A stretch of DNA of 64,000 bases from Teichococcus rhizosphaerae (GCF_002631185.1 NZ_PDNU01000030.1:1-64000); one strand, 5' to 3'. Counted from the first letter of the stretch, positions 49,000 through 59,300 are shown. Numbers and translations are program-made. Notes: generated from the sequence alone by a model not told the origin.

Positions 49000-50394
49000 A
49001 TGACCGCCTCCACCTACGACCCCGCCACCTTCCGGCCGATGACCTTCCACGATGCCGTGCCGGGCTTCCTGGAAGGCCGCGACACCCCGCGTGCCTATCT
49101 GGAGCGCTGCCTGGAGGTGATCGCCGCGCGCGAGCCGGTGGTGCGCGCCTGGGTGACGCTGAACGAGGAAGGCGCCCGCGCCGCCGCCGATGCCGCCACG
49201 GCGCGCTACAAGGCCGGCCGTGCCCTTTCGCCGATCGACGGCATGCCCGTCGGCATCAAGGACATGCTGCAGACGAAGGACATGCCGACCGAGCAGGGCA
49301 CCCCCCTGTTCAAGGGCGCGCAGACGAAGATGGACAGCGCCAGCGTCGTGGCGCTGCGGCAGGCGGGCGCGGTGGTCCTGGGCAAGACGGTGACGACGGA
49401 ACTGGGCATGTCCCATCCCGGCCCCACCACCAACCCCTTCAACCCCGACCACACGCCGGGCGGCTCCTCCTCCGGCTCGGCCGCGGTGATCGGCGCGGCG
49501 ATGGTGCCGGCGGCGCTGGGCACGCAGGTGGTGGGCTCCATCATCCGCCCCGCCGGCTTCTGCGCCAACACCGCCATCAAGCCGACCTTCGGCGCCATCC
49601 ACCGTGGCGAGCGGCTGGCCTTCAGCCAGAGCCATATCGGCGTGCATGCCGGCTGCCTGGAGGACATGTGGCGCGTCACCTACGAGATGGCGCAGCGCTC
49701 GGGCGGCGATCCGGGGCATCCGGGCCTGTTCGGCGAGGCGGCGCCGCGCCCGCCGCTGAAGCCCGGCCGGCTCATCGTCATGGAAAGCGAGGGCTGGGCG
49801 CAGACCGACCCGCGCACCGCCGAGGCCTTCGACCGCGTGCTGCGCCAGCTGCGCGATGCCGGCGTGACGCTGCTGCGCCGCCAGGACAGCCCGCTGATCG
49901 AGGCCTTCGAGCAGGCGATCGGCGACAGCCTCGCCCTGTGCCGCGACCTTTGCGGCTATGAGCTGCGCTGGACGCTGGAGAACCTTGTCGAGCGCTTCCC
50001 CACCGGCCTCAGCGACAGCATGATGTCGCGGCTGGAGCTGGCGCGCGGCATGACGATCGACGACTACCGCCTGGCCCTCCAGAAGCGCGAGATGGCGCAG
50101 CAGGCCTTCGCCGCCCTCGCGCCGCTGGCCGACGGGCTGGTCAGCCTCAGCTCCGTGGGCCCCGCGCCGCTGATGGAGAACAAGGCGAAGGATTCCGGCG
50201 TCACCCACACCACCGGGCTGCCGGCCTACAACGCCGCCACCTCGGTGCTGGGCTCGCCGGCCATCACCCTGCCGCTCATCGCGCTGGACGGGCTGCCGGT
50301 GGGCGTGCAGGTGATCGGCCAGCGCCACGCCGATGCCGTGCTGACCGCGCTCGCCCAATGGGTGACCGCGCAGATCCGCCCCGTGGCGATCTGA
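49000..50394 (+). CDS. amidase signature family hydrolase
   Basis: 464 residues. The Ser-cisSer-Lys triad is readable: Lys87 in VGIKDM, Ser156 in GGSSSGS and nucleophile Ser180 in VGSIIRPAG, with the expected 24-residue spacing between the two serines. It hydrolyses an amide to acid and ammonia. There are two possible starts, 48967 and 49000; the later one lies clear of the deacetylase and begins MTASTYDPATF. Partners upstream (NodB-fold hydrolase) and downstream (Bug receptor) suggest an amide- or imide-scavenging route. Confidence 0.87.
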   Translation: MTASTYDPATFRPMTFHDAVPGFLEGRDTPRAYLERCLEVIAAREPVVRAWVTLNEEGARAAADAATARYKAGRALSPIDGMPVGIKDMLQTKDMPTEQGTPLFKGAQTKMDSASVVALRQAGAVVLGKTVTTELGMSHPGPTTNPFNPDHTPGGSSSGSAAVIGAAMVPAALGTQVVGSIIRPAGFCANTAIKPTFGAIHRGERLAFSQSHIGVHAGCLEDMWRVTYEMAQRSGGDPGHPGLFGEAAPRPPLKPGRLIVMESEGWAQTDPRTAEAFDRVLRQLRDAGVTLLRRQDSPLIEAFEQAIGDSLALCRDLCGYELRWTLENLVERFPTGLSDSMMSRLELARGMTIDDYRLALQKREMAQQAFAALAPLADGLVSLSSVGPAPLMENKAKDSGVTHTTGLPAYNAATSVLGSPAITLPLIALDGLPVGVQVIGQRHADAVLTALAQWVTAQIRPVAI

Positions 50395-50399
50395 CGCTT

Positions 50400-50433
50400 G
50401 GGGCGGCGGAAGCCCCCTTGCCTCCGCCGCCCC
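50400..50433 (+). terminator. stem-loop after amidase gene
   Basis: Eleven-base perfect arms GGGGCGGCGGA (50400-50410) and TCCGCCGCCCC (50423-50433) with a 12-base loop, starting six bases after the stop. The downstream receptor gene begins 57 bases later with its own ribosome binding site. Confidence 0.6.
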
Positions 50434-50489
50434 TCCCGTGACAATGCGGCCGCAAGGCCCGCCAGCAACGGGCCGCGAGGAAACGACCG

Positions 50490-51479
50490 ATGTTCACGCG
50501 CCGCGCTCTCGGCAGGGCCACGCTCGCCCTGTCCCTTCCTTCCCTTGCCGCCCCGCGCCTGACGGCCGCCCAGGAAAGCGCCAGCTTTCCCGCCCATGCG
50601 GTGACGATGGTGGTGCCCTGGGCGGCGGGCGGCTCCACCGACGCGGTGGCCCGCATCCTGGCGGCACGCCTCACCCAGGACACGGGCCGGAGCTTCGTCA
50701 TCGACAACCGCGCCGGCGCCAACGGCACGATCGGCTTCTCCTCCGTGGCCCGCGCCCGCCCGGACGGGTACACGCTGCTGGTCGGCACCATCAGCACCTA
50801 TGCCATGGCGCCGCATCTCTACAGCCTGCCCTATGACCACGAGCAGGCCTTCGCCGGCATCGGGCTGATCGCCGCGCAGCCGATGATCCTGGTGGTGCCG
50901 AAGACCTCCCCGGCGCGCAGCCTCGCCGAGTTCGTGGCGCTGGCCAGGCAGCCGGGCAGCACCATGACCTACGCCAATTCCGGCACCGGCAGCTCCACCC
51001 ACCTGGCCACCGAGCTGTTCCTGCAGGCGGCCGGGCTGCGGCTGGGCGATGTCGGCTACCGCTCCGGCGCCCAGGCGGTGCAGGGCACCCTGCAGGGCGA
51101 GGTTTCCATGGTCATCCAGGCCGCCTCCGGCCTGCTGCCGCTGATCCAGGCCGGGGAGCTGCGGCCGCTCGCCATTTCCTCCGCCGGGCGCAGCGCCGTG
51201 GCGCCGGAGATCCCCACCTTCCGCGAGCAGGGCTTCCCGGATTACGAGGCGGTGGAGCACATCGCGCTGCTCGCGCCCGCCGGCACGCCGCCCGAGATCG
51301 TGTCGCGCCTGCATGCCCTGACCCGCGCTGCCATGACCGCGCCCGAGACGCGCGAGCGCCTGGCCGCGCTTGCCGTGACGCCGGAAACCCAGACCCCGGC
51401 GGAATGGCCCGCTTATCATGCCGCCGAGAACGCCAAGTGGCGCGCGGTGATCAGGAGCCGCAACATCACCGTGCAGTAA
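50490..51479 (+). CDS. Bug/TctC-family periplasmic solute receptor
   Basis: 329 residues. Signal MFTRRALGRATLALSLPSLA with a cleavage region at LTAAQE, then [71 protein letters not shown]-type region and LLAPAGTPPEIV. GAGGAAACGACCG precedes the ATG. It is the last gene of the IclR-linked cluster and is flanked by terminator-like hairpins. Its ligand is likely the imide, amide or acid handled by the preceding enzymes. Confidence 0.87.
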   Translation: MFTRRALGRATLALSLPSLAAPRLTAAQESASFPAHAVTMVVPWAAGGSTDAVARILAARLTQDTGRSFVIDNRAGANGTIGFSSVARARPDGYTLLVGTISTYAMAPHLYSLPYDHEQAFAGIGLIAAQPMILVVPKTSPARSLAEFVALARQPGSTMTYANSGTGSSTHLATELFLQAAGLRLGDVGYRSGAQAVQGTLQGEVSMVIQAASGLLPLIQAGELRPLAISSAGRSAVAPEIPTFREQGFPDYEAVEHIALLAPAGTPPEIVSRLHALTRAAMTAPETRERLAALAVTPETQTPAEWPAYHAAENAKWRAVIRSRNITVQ

Positions 51480-51485
51480 GGGGGC

Positions 51486-51514
51486 CGCCGCCGCGCCTCG
51501 CTGGCGCGGCGGCG
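51486..51514. terminator. bidirectional stem-loop between receptor and FAH genes
   Basis: Arms of eleven bases plus one outer pair: GCCGCCGCGCC (51487-51497) and GGCGCGGCGGC (51503-51513) around TCGCT. It is six bases after the receptor stop and six before the convergent hydrolase stop. Confidence 0.65.
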
Positions 51515-51520
51515 CCGGGC

Positions 51521-52384
51521 TCAGGCCTCGTCCTCGACGGTGTTGACCAGGGTGCCGATGCCCTCGATCTCGATCTCCACCCGGTCCCCGCCCTTCATGA
51601 AGACGGGCGGCTTGCGGGCGTAGCCCACGCCGCTCGGCGTTCCCGTGGCGATCACGTCGCCCGGCTCCAGCGTCATCGCCTCGGACAGGATGGCGATGAT
51701 GCGGGGGACGGGGAAGATCATGTCCGAGGTGTTGCTGTCCTGCATGGTCTCGCCATTGAGGCGGGCGGTGATGCGCAGCGCGTTCGGCCCTTGCGGCAGC
51801 TCGTCCGGCGTGACGATCTCGGGGCCGAGGCCGCCGGTGCGGTCGAAGTTCTTGCCCATGCCCCACTGGGTGGATTTGCGCTGGTAGTCGCGCACCGAGC
51901 CCTCGTTCATGCAGCTGTAGCCGGCGACGCAGGACAGCGCCTCGGCCTCGCCCAGATGCCGCGCCCGCCGGCCGATGACGACGGCGAGTTCCGCCTCGTA
52001 GTCGAACTTCTCCGACACGCGCGACCGCAGCAGCGCCTGCCCGTGCGCGGCGAGCGAGGTCGGGCCGCGGAAGAACACCGCCGGGTAGTCGGGGATGGGA
52101 TTGTTCCCTTCCTTGGCGTGCAGCGCGTAGTTGAGGCCGATGCAGATGATCTTGCCGGGGCGCGGCACCGCCGGCAGCAGCCTCATGCCGGCCAGCGGGC
52201 GGCGGGGCGCGCCGTGCAGCCGGGCGGCCAGGGCGGGCGCGCCTTCCGGCAGGCCGAGCGCGGCCAGGGCCAGCAGCGGGTCCCGCGGCAGGCCCGGCAC
52301 CGCATCGGCCAGCAGCACCACATCCTCTCCCAGCCGGGCGCCCAGCGCCGGGCCGCCCTCATGCTCGATTGCCACCAGGCGCAT
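51521..52384 (-). CDS. fumarylacetoacetate hydrolase (FAH) family protein
   Basis: 287 residues. The FAH C-terminal domain core is evident: KIICIGLNYALHAKE, PAVFFRGPTSL, metal ligands in DYEAELAVVIG, GYSCMNEGSVRDYQR, GKNFDRTGGLGP, and IATGTPSGVGYARKPP. Members hydrolyse 2-oxo or beta-diketo acids, isomerise or decarboxylate. It converges on the IclR-linked cluster and is transcribed alone. The substrate is unknown. Confidence 0.87.
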   Translation of the reverse strand: MRLVAIEHEGGPALGARLGEDVVLLADAVPGLPRDPLLALAALGLPEGAPALAARLHGAPRRPLAGMRLLPAVPRPGKIICIGLNYALHAKEGNNPIPDYPAVFFRGPTSLAAHGQALLRSRVSEKFDYEAELAVVIGRRARHLGEAEALSCVAGYSCMNEGSVRDYQRKSTQWGMGKNFDRTGGLGPEIVTPDELPQGPNALRITARLNGETMQDSNTSDMIFPVPRIIAILSEAMTLEPGDVIATGTPSGVGYARKPPVFMKGGDRVEIEIEGIGTLVNTVEDEA

Positions 52385-52535
52385 CCCGCTCTTCCTTCCT
52401 GCCGCCGGGCCGAGCTTTCATCGGCGCGCCCCCGCCGTCAACTCGGCCGCTCGCCCGGAGGGGCGCTTGCGCCCCGCTTCGCGATGGCCATGATGCGGGT
52501 GCCATGCACATCACCGCTCCCCCGCCCCGCGCGCC

Positions 52536-53246
52536 ATGATCCCGTTCCAGCCCGCCCCGGCGCGGCTTCCCCCCGGCGAGCGCATCTACGCGGTGGGCGA
52601 CGTTCATGGCTGCGCCGAGCGGCTGCAAAGGCTGCACGCGCTGGTGGCCGAGGATCTGGCTGCCCGCCCCCCGGCGCGGGCGGTGCTGCTGCACCTCGGC
52701 GACTATGTGGACAAGGGCGAGGACAGCGCCGGCGTGCTCGACTGGATGAGCCGGCCCAACCCCCTGCCCGCCGCGCGGATCGACCTGGCCGGCAACCACG
52801 AGGCGGCGATGCTGGCGGCGCTGGACGGCGCCCCGGGCGACGTGGCGGACTGGCTGTGGTGTGGCGGCCGCCCCACCCTTGCCAGCTACGGGCTGCCGGC
52901 CGAGGCGGGGGCGGAAGCCTGGCGCGCCGCCATCCCGCCCGCGCATCTGGGGTGGATGCGCGGCCTCGCGCGCTTCCACCAGGCGGGGGGATACCTGTTC
53001 GTGCATGCCGGCATCCGGCCCGGCCTGCCGCTGGAGGCGCAGGCGCCGGAGGACCTGATCCGCATCCGGCAGCCCTTCCTGTCCAGCGAGGCGGCGCATG
53101 GCGCGGTGGTGGTGCATGGCCACACCGCGCGGGCGGAGCCCGAGATCCGCCACAACCGCATCAACCTGGACACCGCCGCCTGGTCCGGCGGCCCCCTCAC
53201 CTGCGCCGTGCTGGAAGAGGACCGCATCGGCTTCCTGCGCGCCTGA
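52536..53246 (+). CDS. calcineurin-like metallophosphatase (PP/ApaH type)
   Basis: 236 residues. The five metallophosphatase motifs are in order: GDVHGC (about 21-26), GDYVDKG, GNHEAA, FVHAGIRPG and HGHTA. This is the serine/threonine phosphatase / diadenosine-tetraphosphatase group, cytoplasmic, with two metals. It is a single-gene unit; the end converges on mnhG with a 43-base gap. The substrate cannot be told from the sequence. Confidence 0.88.
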   Translation: MIPFQPAPARLPPGERIYAVGDVHGCAERLQRLHALVAEDLAARPPARAVLLHLGDYVDKGEDSAGVLDWMSRPNPLPAARIDLAGNHEAAMLAALDGAPGDVADWLWCGGRPTLASYGLPAEAGAEAWRAAIPPAHLGWMRGLARFHQAGGYLFVHAGIRPGLPLEAQAPEDLIRIRQPFLSSEAAHGAVVVHGHTARAEPEIRHNRINLDTAAWSGGPLTCAVLEEDRIGFLRA

Positions 53247-53289
53247 GCCACCGCCACGGGGCCGGGTGCCTCCAGGCGCGGCGCGCCCG

Positions 53290-53664
53290 CTATTCCGCCG
53301 GCTCCTCCGCCGGTTCCGGCCGGGCGGCGCGCGGCACCGCCGGGCTCTTCTCCAGCCTGTCGCGGTGCAGGGCGGCGCGCGCCACCAGCATCAGCGTCAC
53401 GGGCGTGGTCAGCACCACCAGCGCGCCCACCAGCAGCTCATGGATCACCAGCCGCGACTGCAGCGCGGTGAACACCAGCATGGAGGCCAACAGCACGCAG
53501 CTGATGCCCATGGAGGTGGCGATGGTGGGCGCGTGCAGCCGGTCGTAGAAGGTGCGCATCCGCAGCAGGCCGAAGGAGCCGGCCAGCGACAGGAACGCCC
53601 CCGCCAGGACCAGCGCGGCGGCCAGCAGGGCCAGGGGCGCGGGAAGCTCCGCCAGGTGGGTCAT
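53290..53664 (-). CDS. mnhG: Mrp/Pha cation:proton antiporter subunit G
   Basis: 124 residues with three membrane helices: LLAAALVLAGAFLSLAGSFGLL, then RMRTFYDRLHAPTIATS (the signature of MnhG), then two further helices and a charged tail. Last gene of the Mrp operon; its ATG overlaps the mnhF stop. Confidence 0.88.
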   Translation of the reverse strand: MTHLAELPAPLALLAAALVLAGAFLSLAGSFGLLRMRTFYDRLHAPTIATSMGISCVLLASMLVFTALQSRLVIHELLVGALVVLTTPVTLMLVARAALHRDRLEKSPAVPRAARPEPAEEPAE

Positions 53665-53942
53665 TCGATCACCTCGCCGCGCATCAGGAACTTGGCGAAG
53701 GCGCCCGTGCTGACGAAGCCCAGCAGCGCCACCACCAGCGCCGCCTCGAAATAGAGGTCGGTGCCGGTGCGGATGCCGAAGGTCAGCAGCAGCAGCATGC
53801 CGTTGAGGTAGAGGATGTCGAGCGCCACCACCCTGTCCTGCGCGCGCGGCCCGTGCAGCACGCGCCAGGCGGTGCAGCCGAAGGCGAGGGCCAGCATGAC
53901 CTGCGCGATCAGCAGCGACCAGCTCAGCACCGCAAGGCTCAT
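53661..53942 (-). CDS. mnhF: Mrp/Pha cation:proton antiporter subunit F
   Basis: 93 residues, three helices. RVLHGPRAQDRVVALDILYLNGM is typical of MnhF. The start at 53942 overlaps the mnhE stop (ATGA). It is required for assembly of the antiporter complex in characterised systems. Confidence 0.87.
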   Translation of the reverse strand: MSLAVLSWSLLIAQVMLALAFGCTAWRVLHGPRAQDRVVALDILYLNGMLLLLTFGIRTGTDLYFEAALVVALLGFVSTGAFAKFLMRGEVIE

Positions 53943-54424
53943 CGGAAGATCTCCAGCAACGGCGCCTCGTAGCGCTCCTTGACGATACGCACCCATTCCT
54001 CCTCGTCGATCAGGTCGAGGACATGGATCAGCAGCCAGCCCTCCTCCGCGTCGAACTCCAGCCATGCGGTGCCGGGCGTGGCGGTGAGGATGCAGGCCAG
54101 CACGGCCAGGGCGTGCGGCTCGCGCAGCGCCAGCGGGATGTGCAGGAAGCCCGTCCGCCGCGGCAGGCGCCGGCTGAGCACGATGCGCGCCACGGCCAGG
54201 TTCGAGCGGATGATGTCCACGAACACCCGCCCCGCCAGCTGCAGGATCAGCCCGGGGCGGCGGATGCGCACCTTGGGCGGGTCGAGCAGCGTCAGCGCCC
54301 AGCCGCCCAGCAGCGCGATGATGGCGCCCACCAGCATCGGCCCCGGCGCGACGCTGCGGCTGGCCATCAGCCAGAAGGCGAGCAGGCCGGCCGAGATGAC
54401 CGGATGCGGCAGAAGCCACCTCAT
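53939..54424 (-). CDS. mnhE: Mrp/Pha cation:proton antiporter subunit E
   Basis: 161 residues. Two N-terminal helices, then a cytoplasmic domain with RRTGFLHIPLALREPHALAVLACILTATPGT-type segment and HVLDLIDEEEW. The start at 54424 (MRWLLPHPVISAG) overlaps the mnhD stop. Shorter open frames in other registers are shadows. Confidence 0.87.
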   Translation of the reverse strand: MRWLLPHPVISAGLLAFWLMASRSVAPGPMLVGAIIALLGGWALTLLDPPKVRIRRPGLILQLAGRVFVDIIRSNLAVARIVLSRRLPRRTGFLHIPLALREPHALAVLACILTATPGTAWLEFDAEEGWLLIHVLDLIDEEEWVRIVKERYEAPLLEIFR

Positions 54425-56046
54425 GGCCGGGCCTCCGTCTGGCCGCTCACATCCACCACGCTGCCGACATAGCTGGGGGCGGCGTGCAGGGCGCTGGCGG
54501 TGGACTGCATGTAGCGCAGCACCGGCCCCGCCCCCGCCGTCATGCCGATGCAGAGGCCAAGCAGCAGCAGCACCGGCGCGATCTCCACCACGCCGACGCG
54601 CGGCACCGAGCGGTCCGTGGCCGCCCACAGGCTGCGGATGCCGGCGCGCGTCATCGCCAGCACCGTGGCGAGGCCCGAGAGGATCAGCGCCGCCAGCAGG
54701 GCCCAGCCGCCGGGCGGCACGGCGGAAGGGCTCCGCCCCAGCCCGGCCGGGTTGAGGATGCCATCCAGCATGGCGAACTTGGCGATGAAGCCGGACAGCG
54801 GGGGCAGCCCCGCCAGCAGCAGGGCGCAGCAGAGGAAGCAGGCGCCCAGCACCGCCATGGTGGCCGGAATGGGCGTGCCCACCTCGACCTCCTCCTCATC
54901 GGCCTCCGGCCTGTCGCCGAAGGCCTCCTGCGTCACCGCCAGCACGTCGGCGCCGACCTCCCGGCCGCGCTCCAGCAGCTCCACCAGCAGGAAGAAGGCG
55001 CCGATCGCCAGCGCCGAGCTGGCCAGGTAGAACAGCGCCCCGCCGGTCACCGCCTCCTGCCCCGCCCCCAGCGCCGCCAGCAGCGTGCCGGAGGAGATCA
55101 GCACGCTGGCGCCCGCCAGGCGGGAGAGATCCTGCGTCGCCAGCACGCTGATGGCGCCGAAGGCGATGGTGGCGAGGCCGCCCAGGAACAGCCAGGTGCC
55201 GCCGAAGCCGGCGGAAGCCCCCGCATCGGCCCCGAACAGCAGCAGCGAAAGGCGCAGCACGGCATAGAAGCCCACTTTGCTCATCATCGAGAAGATGGCG
55301 GCGGCGGGCGGGCTTGCCGCCGAATAGGTGGGCGCCAGCCAGAAGCCCATCGGCCACATCGCCGCCTTGGCCAGGAAGGCCATGGCGAGGATGGCGGCGC
55401 CCGCCTCCAGCAGCGGCCGGTCCTCGGCCGGCATGGCGGGGATGCGGGCGGCGAGGTCGGCCATGTTCAGCGTGCCGGCCACGCCATAGATCATGCTGAC
55501 GCCGATCAGGAACAGCAGGGAGGCCGCGAGGTTGATGGCGATGTAGTGCAGCCCCGCCTTGACCCGCGCGACGCCCGAGCCGTGCAGCGCCAGCCCGTAG
55601 GAGGCGGCCAGCAGCACCTCGAAGAAGACGAAGAGGTTGAACAGGTCGCCGGTCAGGAAGGCGCCGTTCAGCCCCATCAGCTGGAACTGGAAGAGGGCGT
55701 GGAAATGCGCGCCCATGCGCTGCCAGCGCACCAGCGAAAAGAGCAGCGCGGCGAGGCCGAGCAGCGCCGTCAGCACCAGCAGCATGGCGGCCAGCCGGTC
55801 CACCACCAGGACGATGCCGAACAGCGCCGGCCAGTTGCCGAGGCGGTAGACGAAGACCGGCGCCGCGTCACCCGCATCCGCCAGGAAGGCGAGGGCGAGC
55901 GCCACGGCGAGCAGCCCGAGCGCCGATGCGACGCCGAGCGCCGCGCGCAGCCGGCCGCGCTGGTCGTCCATCGGGATCATGATGGCGCCCGCCAGCAGCG
56001 GCAGCAGGATCGGCGCGATGGCGAGCTGTTGCATCCAGCCGCTCAC
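54421..56046 (-). CDS. mnhD: Mrp/Pha cation:proton antiporter subunit D
   Basis: 541 residues, about fourteen helices, the NuoL/M/N-like proton-channel family. GDLFNLFVFFEVLLAASYGL and the Lys-bearing helix FLAKAAMWPMGFWLAPTYSAASPP-type region are recognisable. It starts at GTG (56046), overlapping the mnhC stop as GTGA. With MnhA it forms the proton-translocating core. Confidence 0.9.
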   Translation of the reverse strand: MSGWMQQLAIAPILLPLLAGAIMIPMDDQRGRLRAALGVASALGLLAVALALAFLADAGDAAPVFVYRLGNWPALFGIVLVVDRLAAMLLVLTALLGLAALLFSLVRWQRMGAHFHALFQFQLMGLNGAFLTGDLFNLFVFFEVLLAASYGLALHGSGVARVKAGLHYIAINLAASLLFLIGVSMIYGVAGTLNMADLAARIPAMPAEDRPLLEAGAAILAMAFLAKAAMWPMGFWLAPTYSAASPPAAAIFSMMSKVGFYAVLRLSLLLFGADAGASAGFGGTWLFLGGLATIAFGAISVLATQDLSRLAGASVLISSGTLLAALGAGQEAVTGGALFYLASSALAIGAFFLLVELLERGREVGADVLAVTQEAFGDRPEADEEEVEVGTPIPATMAVLGACFLCCALLLAGLPPLSGFIAKFAMLDGILNPAGLGRSPSAVPPGGWALLAALILSGLATVLAMTRAGIRSLWAATDRSVPRVGVVEIAPVLLLLGLCIGMTAGAGPVLRYMQSTASALHAAPSYVGSVVDVSGQTEARP

Positions 56047-56387
56047 CGGTCCTGCCTCCGGCCATCGACATGGTCGCCGCCGGTCAGGCCGCGCGCGGCC
56101 AGCATCACCACCAGGAACAGCGCCGTGGTGGCGAAGCCGATGACGATGGCGGTGAGCACCAGGGATTGCGGCAGCGGGTCGGCATACTGCGCCGGGTCGC
56201 CCATGGTGCCGGGCTCCAGCACGGGCGGGCGGCCCACGGGAAAGCGGCCCATGCTGAAGATGAACAGGTTGACGGCGTAGGAGAGCAGCGACAGGCCGAT
56301 GATGAGCTGGAAGGTGCGCGGCCGCATCAGCAGCCAGACGCCCGAGCCTCCCAGCACGCCGATGCTCAGGGCGAGGATGAGTTCCAT
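56043..56387 (-). CDS. mnhC: Mrp/Pha cation:proton antiporter subunit C
   Basis: 114 residues, three helices, homologous to NuoK: GVLGGSGVWLLMRPRTFQLIIGLSLLSYAVNLFIF-type N-half and DPLPQSLVLTAIVIGFATTA. Its ATG overlaps the mnhA stop as TGATG. Confidence 0.9.
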   Translation of the reverse strand: MELILALSIGVLGGSGVWLLMRPRTFQLIIGLSLLSYAVNLFIFSMGRFPVGRPPVLEPGTMGDPAQYADPLPQSLVLTAIVIGFATTALFLVVMLAARGLTGGDHVDGRRQDR

Positions 56388-59300
56388 CAGCGGTCTCCCT
56401 TCAGGCCAGTGTTGCCCATCTCCGGCCCGTCCATCAGCGGGCCATCCAGGGCGGGAGCCGCCGGCACGGGAGCGGCCCGGCCAGGGCGGCCATCCGCGGC
56501 GGGGCCATGGGGGGCGGCCTCCAGGGGAACGGGCTTCCCCGCGGCCGGCAGAGCCGGCGGGGCCATGCCCGGCAATGGCGGCGGAACCGGCGCCGCGCGC
56601 TGGCTGCGCACCGACTGGTGGGCGATGGCGATGAGCATCAGCACCGTGGCGCCGAACACCAGGGCGAACACGCCGATGTCGAAGATCAGAGCGCTGGCCA
56701 CCGGCAGCCGGCCGAGCAGGCCGAGATCGGCATAGGCGAAGTAGGAGGTCAGGAAGGGCTTGCCGACCGCCATGGCGGCGAGGCCCGTGCCACCGGCCAG
56801 CAGCAGCCCCGCCGACATCCAGCGCAGCGGATGGACGCGGAGATGGTCCTCCACCCAGCGCGTGCCGCCGGCCATGTATTGCAGCAGGATGGCCACGGCC
56901 AGCATCAGCCCGCCGGCGAAGCCGCCGCCCGGCAGGTCGTGGCCGCGCAGCAGCAGATAGACCGCGACGGCCCCGATCAGCGGAAAGAGCAGCCGCATGG
57001 TGACGGCCGGCACCGCCATCCAGTCGCGCGCGTCGCCCTGCTGCTGTTCCGGCACGCCGATGCTCTCCGGCGCCGGGCGGAAGCGGCGCAGCAGCGCGAA
57101 GACGGTGAGCGCCACGATGCCCAGCACCGTGATCTCACCGAAGGTGTCGAAGCCGCGGAAATCCACCAGGATGACGTTGACCACGTTGGTGCCGCCGCCC
57201 TCGGTGTAGGCGCGCTCCAGGAAGAAGCGGGAGATGCCCTCGGGCGAGACGCGGGTCATGGTGGCATAGGAGATCGCCGTCAGCCCGAGGCCGGCGGCCA
57301 CCGCGATGACGAAGTCGCGGTAGCGCCGCAGCCGTGGCAGGAGCTGGCCGGAGCTGGCGAATTCCAGCCGCTTGGGCATCCAGCGCAGGCCGAGCAGCAG
57401 CAGCACCGTCGTCACCACCTCGACCAGGAGCTGGGTGACGGCGAGGTCGGGCGCCGAGAACCACACGAAGGTGATGCAGACGGCGAGGCCGGCGCCGCCC
57501 AGCAGCGCCAGCGCCGCCAGCCGGTGGTACTTGGCCTGGTAGGCGGCCGCCATGGCGCAGGCGCCGCCCGCCACCCAGACCAGCCCGATCACCGGATCGG
57601 CGGGGGAAAGCTCGAGCCCGCCCAGGCCCAGCCCTTGCGGCGACAGCGCCAGCACGGCGGCCAGGATGGTGATGCAGACCATCAGCCGGAGCTGGGTCTG
57701 CAGCCGGCTGGTGCCGAGCAGCCGCTCTAGGGTGCGGGCGAAGCGCCAGGACAGGAACACCATCACCTGGTCGAAGGCGCGGCGGCCGTCGAAGCGGCGC
57801 AGCAGGGGGGTGCCCTCGATGCCGGCGCTGAGATGGCGCTGCAGCAGGCGGTAGAGCAGCGCGCCGCCCACCAGCGCCACGAGGCTCATCACCAGCGGCA
57901 GGTTGAAGCCGTGCCAGACCGCGAGGCTGTAATAGGGCGTGGCCTCCCCCAGCACGGAGCGCGCCGCGACGTCGAGGAACGGGCCGATGGTGGCGGCGGG
58001 CAGGATGCCCACCACCATGCAGCCGAAGACCAGCACCTCGACCGGCAGGCGCATCCATTGCGGCGGCTCGTGCGGCGTGCGCGGCATGTCGCCCGTCTCG
58101 GGGCCGAAGAAGGCGCCGTGGATGAAGCGCAGCGAATAGGCCACTGCGAAGATGCTCGCCAGCGCCGCGGCCCAGGGCAGCATGCTGTGCAGGATGGTGG
58201 GCGCGTTGGCCGCCATCAGCGTCTCGGTGATGAACATCTCCTTGGAGATGAAGCCGTTCAGCAGCGGCACGCCGGCCATGGCGGCGGCGGCCACCATCGC
58301 CAGCCGCGCGGTGAAGGGCATGGTGGCGTTGAGGCCGGAAAGCCTGCGGATGTCGCGCGTGCCGGTCTCGTGGTCGATGATGCCGGCGGCCATGAACAGC
58401 GAGGCCTTGAAGGTGGCGTGGTTCATGGTGTGGAAGATCGCTGCCACCATGGCCAGCGGGCTGTTGAGGCTGAGCAGCAGCGTGATCAGGCCGAGATGGC
58501 TGATGGTCGAATAGGCCAGCAGGCCCTTCATGTCGTGCTGGAAGATCGCGACATAGGCGCCGACCAGCAGGGTGATCATGCCGGCGCTGCCGAGGATCCA
58601 GAACCAGGCATCGGTGCCGGCCATCACCGGCCAGAGCCGCGTGATCAGGAAGATGCCGGCCTTCACGAGCGTGGCCGAGTGCAGGTAGGCGGAAACCGGC
58701 GTCGGCGCCGCCATGGCGTGCGGCAGCCAGAAGTGGAAGGGGAACTGCGCGCTCTTGGTCAGGGCGCCGAGCAGGACCAGCACCAGCGCCGGCAGGTAGA
58801 GCGGATGGTCGCGGATGACGTCGCCCGAGGCCAGCACCCGGTCGAGGTCGTAGCTGCCGACCATGTGGCCGAGCAGCAGCACGCCCGCCAGCAGGGCCAG
58901 GCCGCCGCTGGCCGTGACGGTGAGCGCCATGCGGGCGCCGTCGCGTGCCTGGGCGGAGTGCTGCCAGTAGCCGATCAGCAGGAAGGAGAAGAGGCTGGTC
59001 ATCTCCCAGAAGAAGACGAGCTGGATCAGGTTGCCCGACAGGACCAGCCCCATCATCGAGCCCATGAAGGCCAGCAGAAAGGCGAAGAAGCGCGGGATCG
59101 GATCGTCCGAGGACATGTAGTAGCGCGCGTAGAGCACGACCAGCAGCCCAATGCCGGCCACCATCACCGAGAAGACCGAGGCAAGGCCGTCCATGCGCAG
59201 GACGAGGTTGAGGCCCAGCTGCGGCACCCAGGCGATCTCGCTGCGGACCACGCCCCCCTCGGCGATGGTGGGGTAGTAGCAGAGCCACACCATGACGAGG

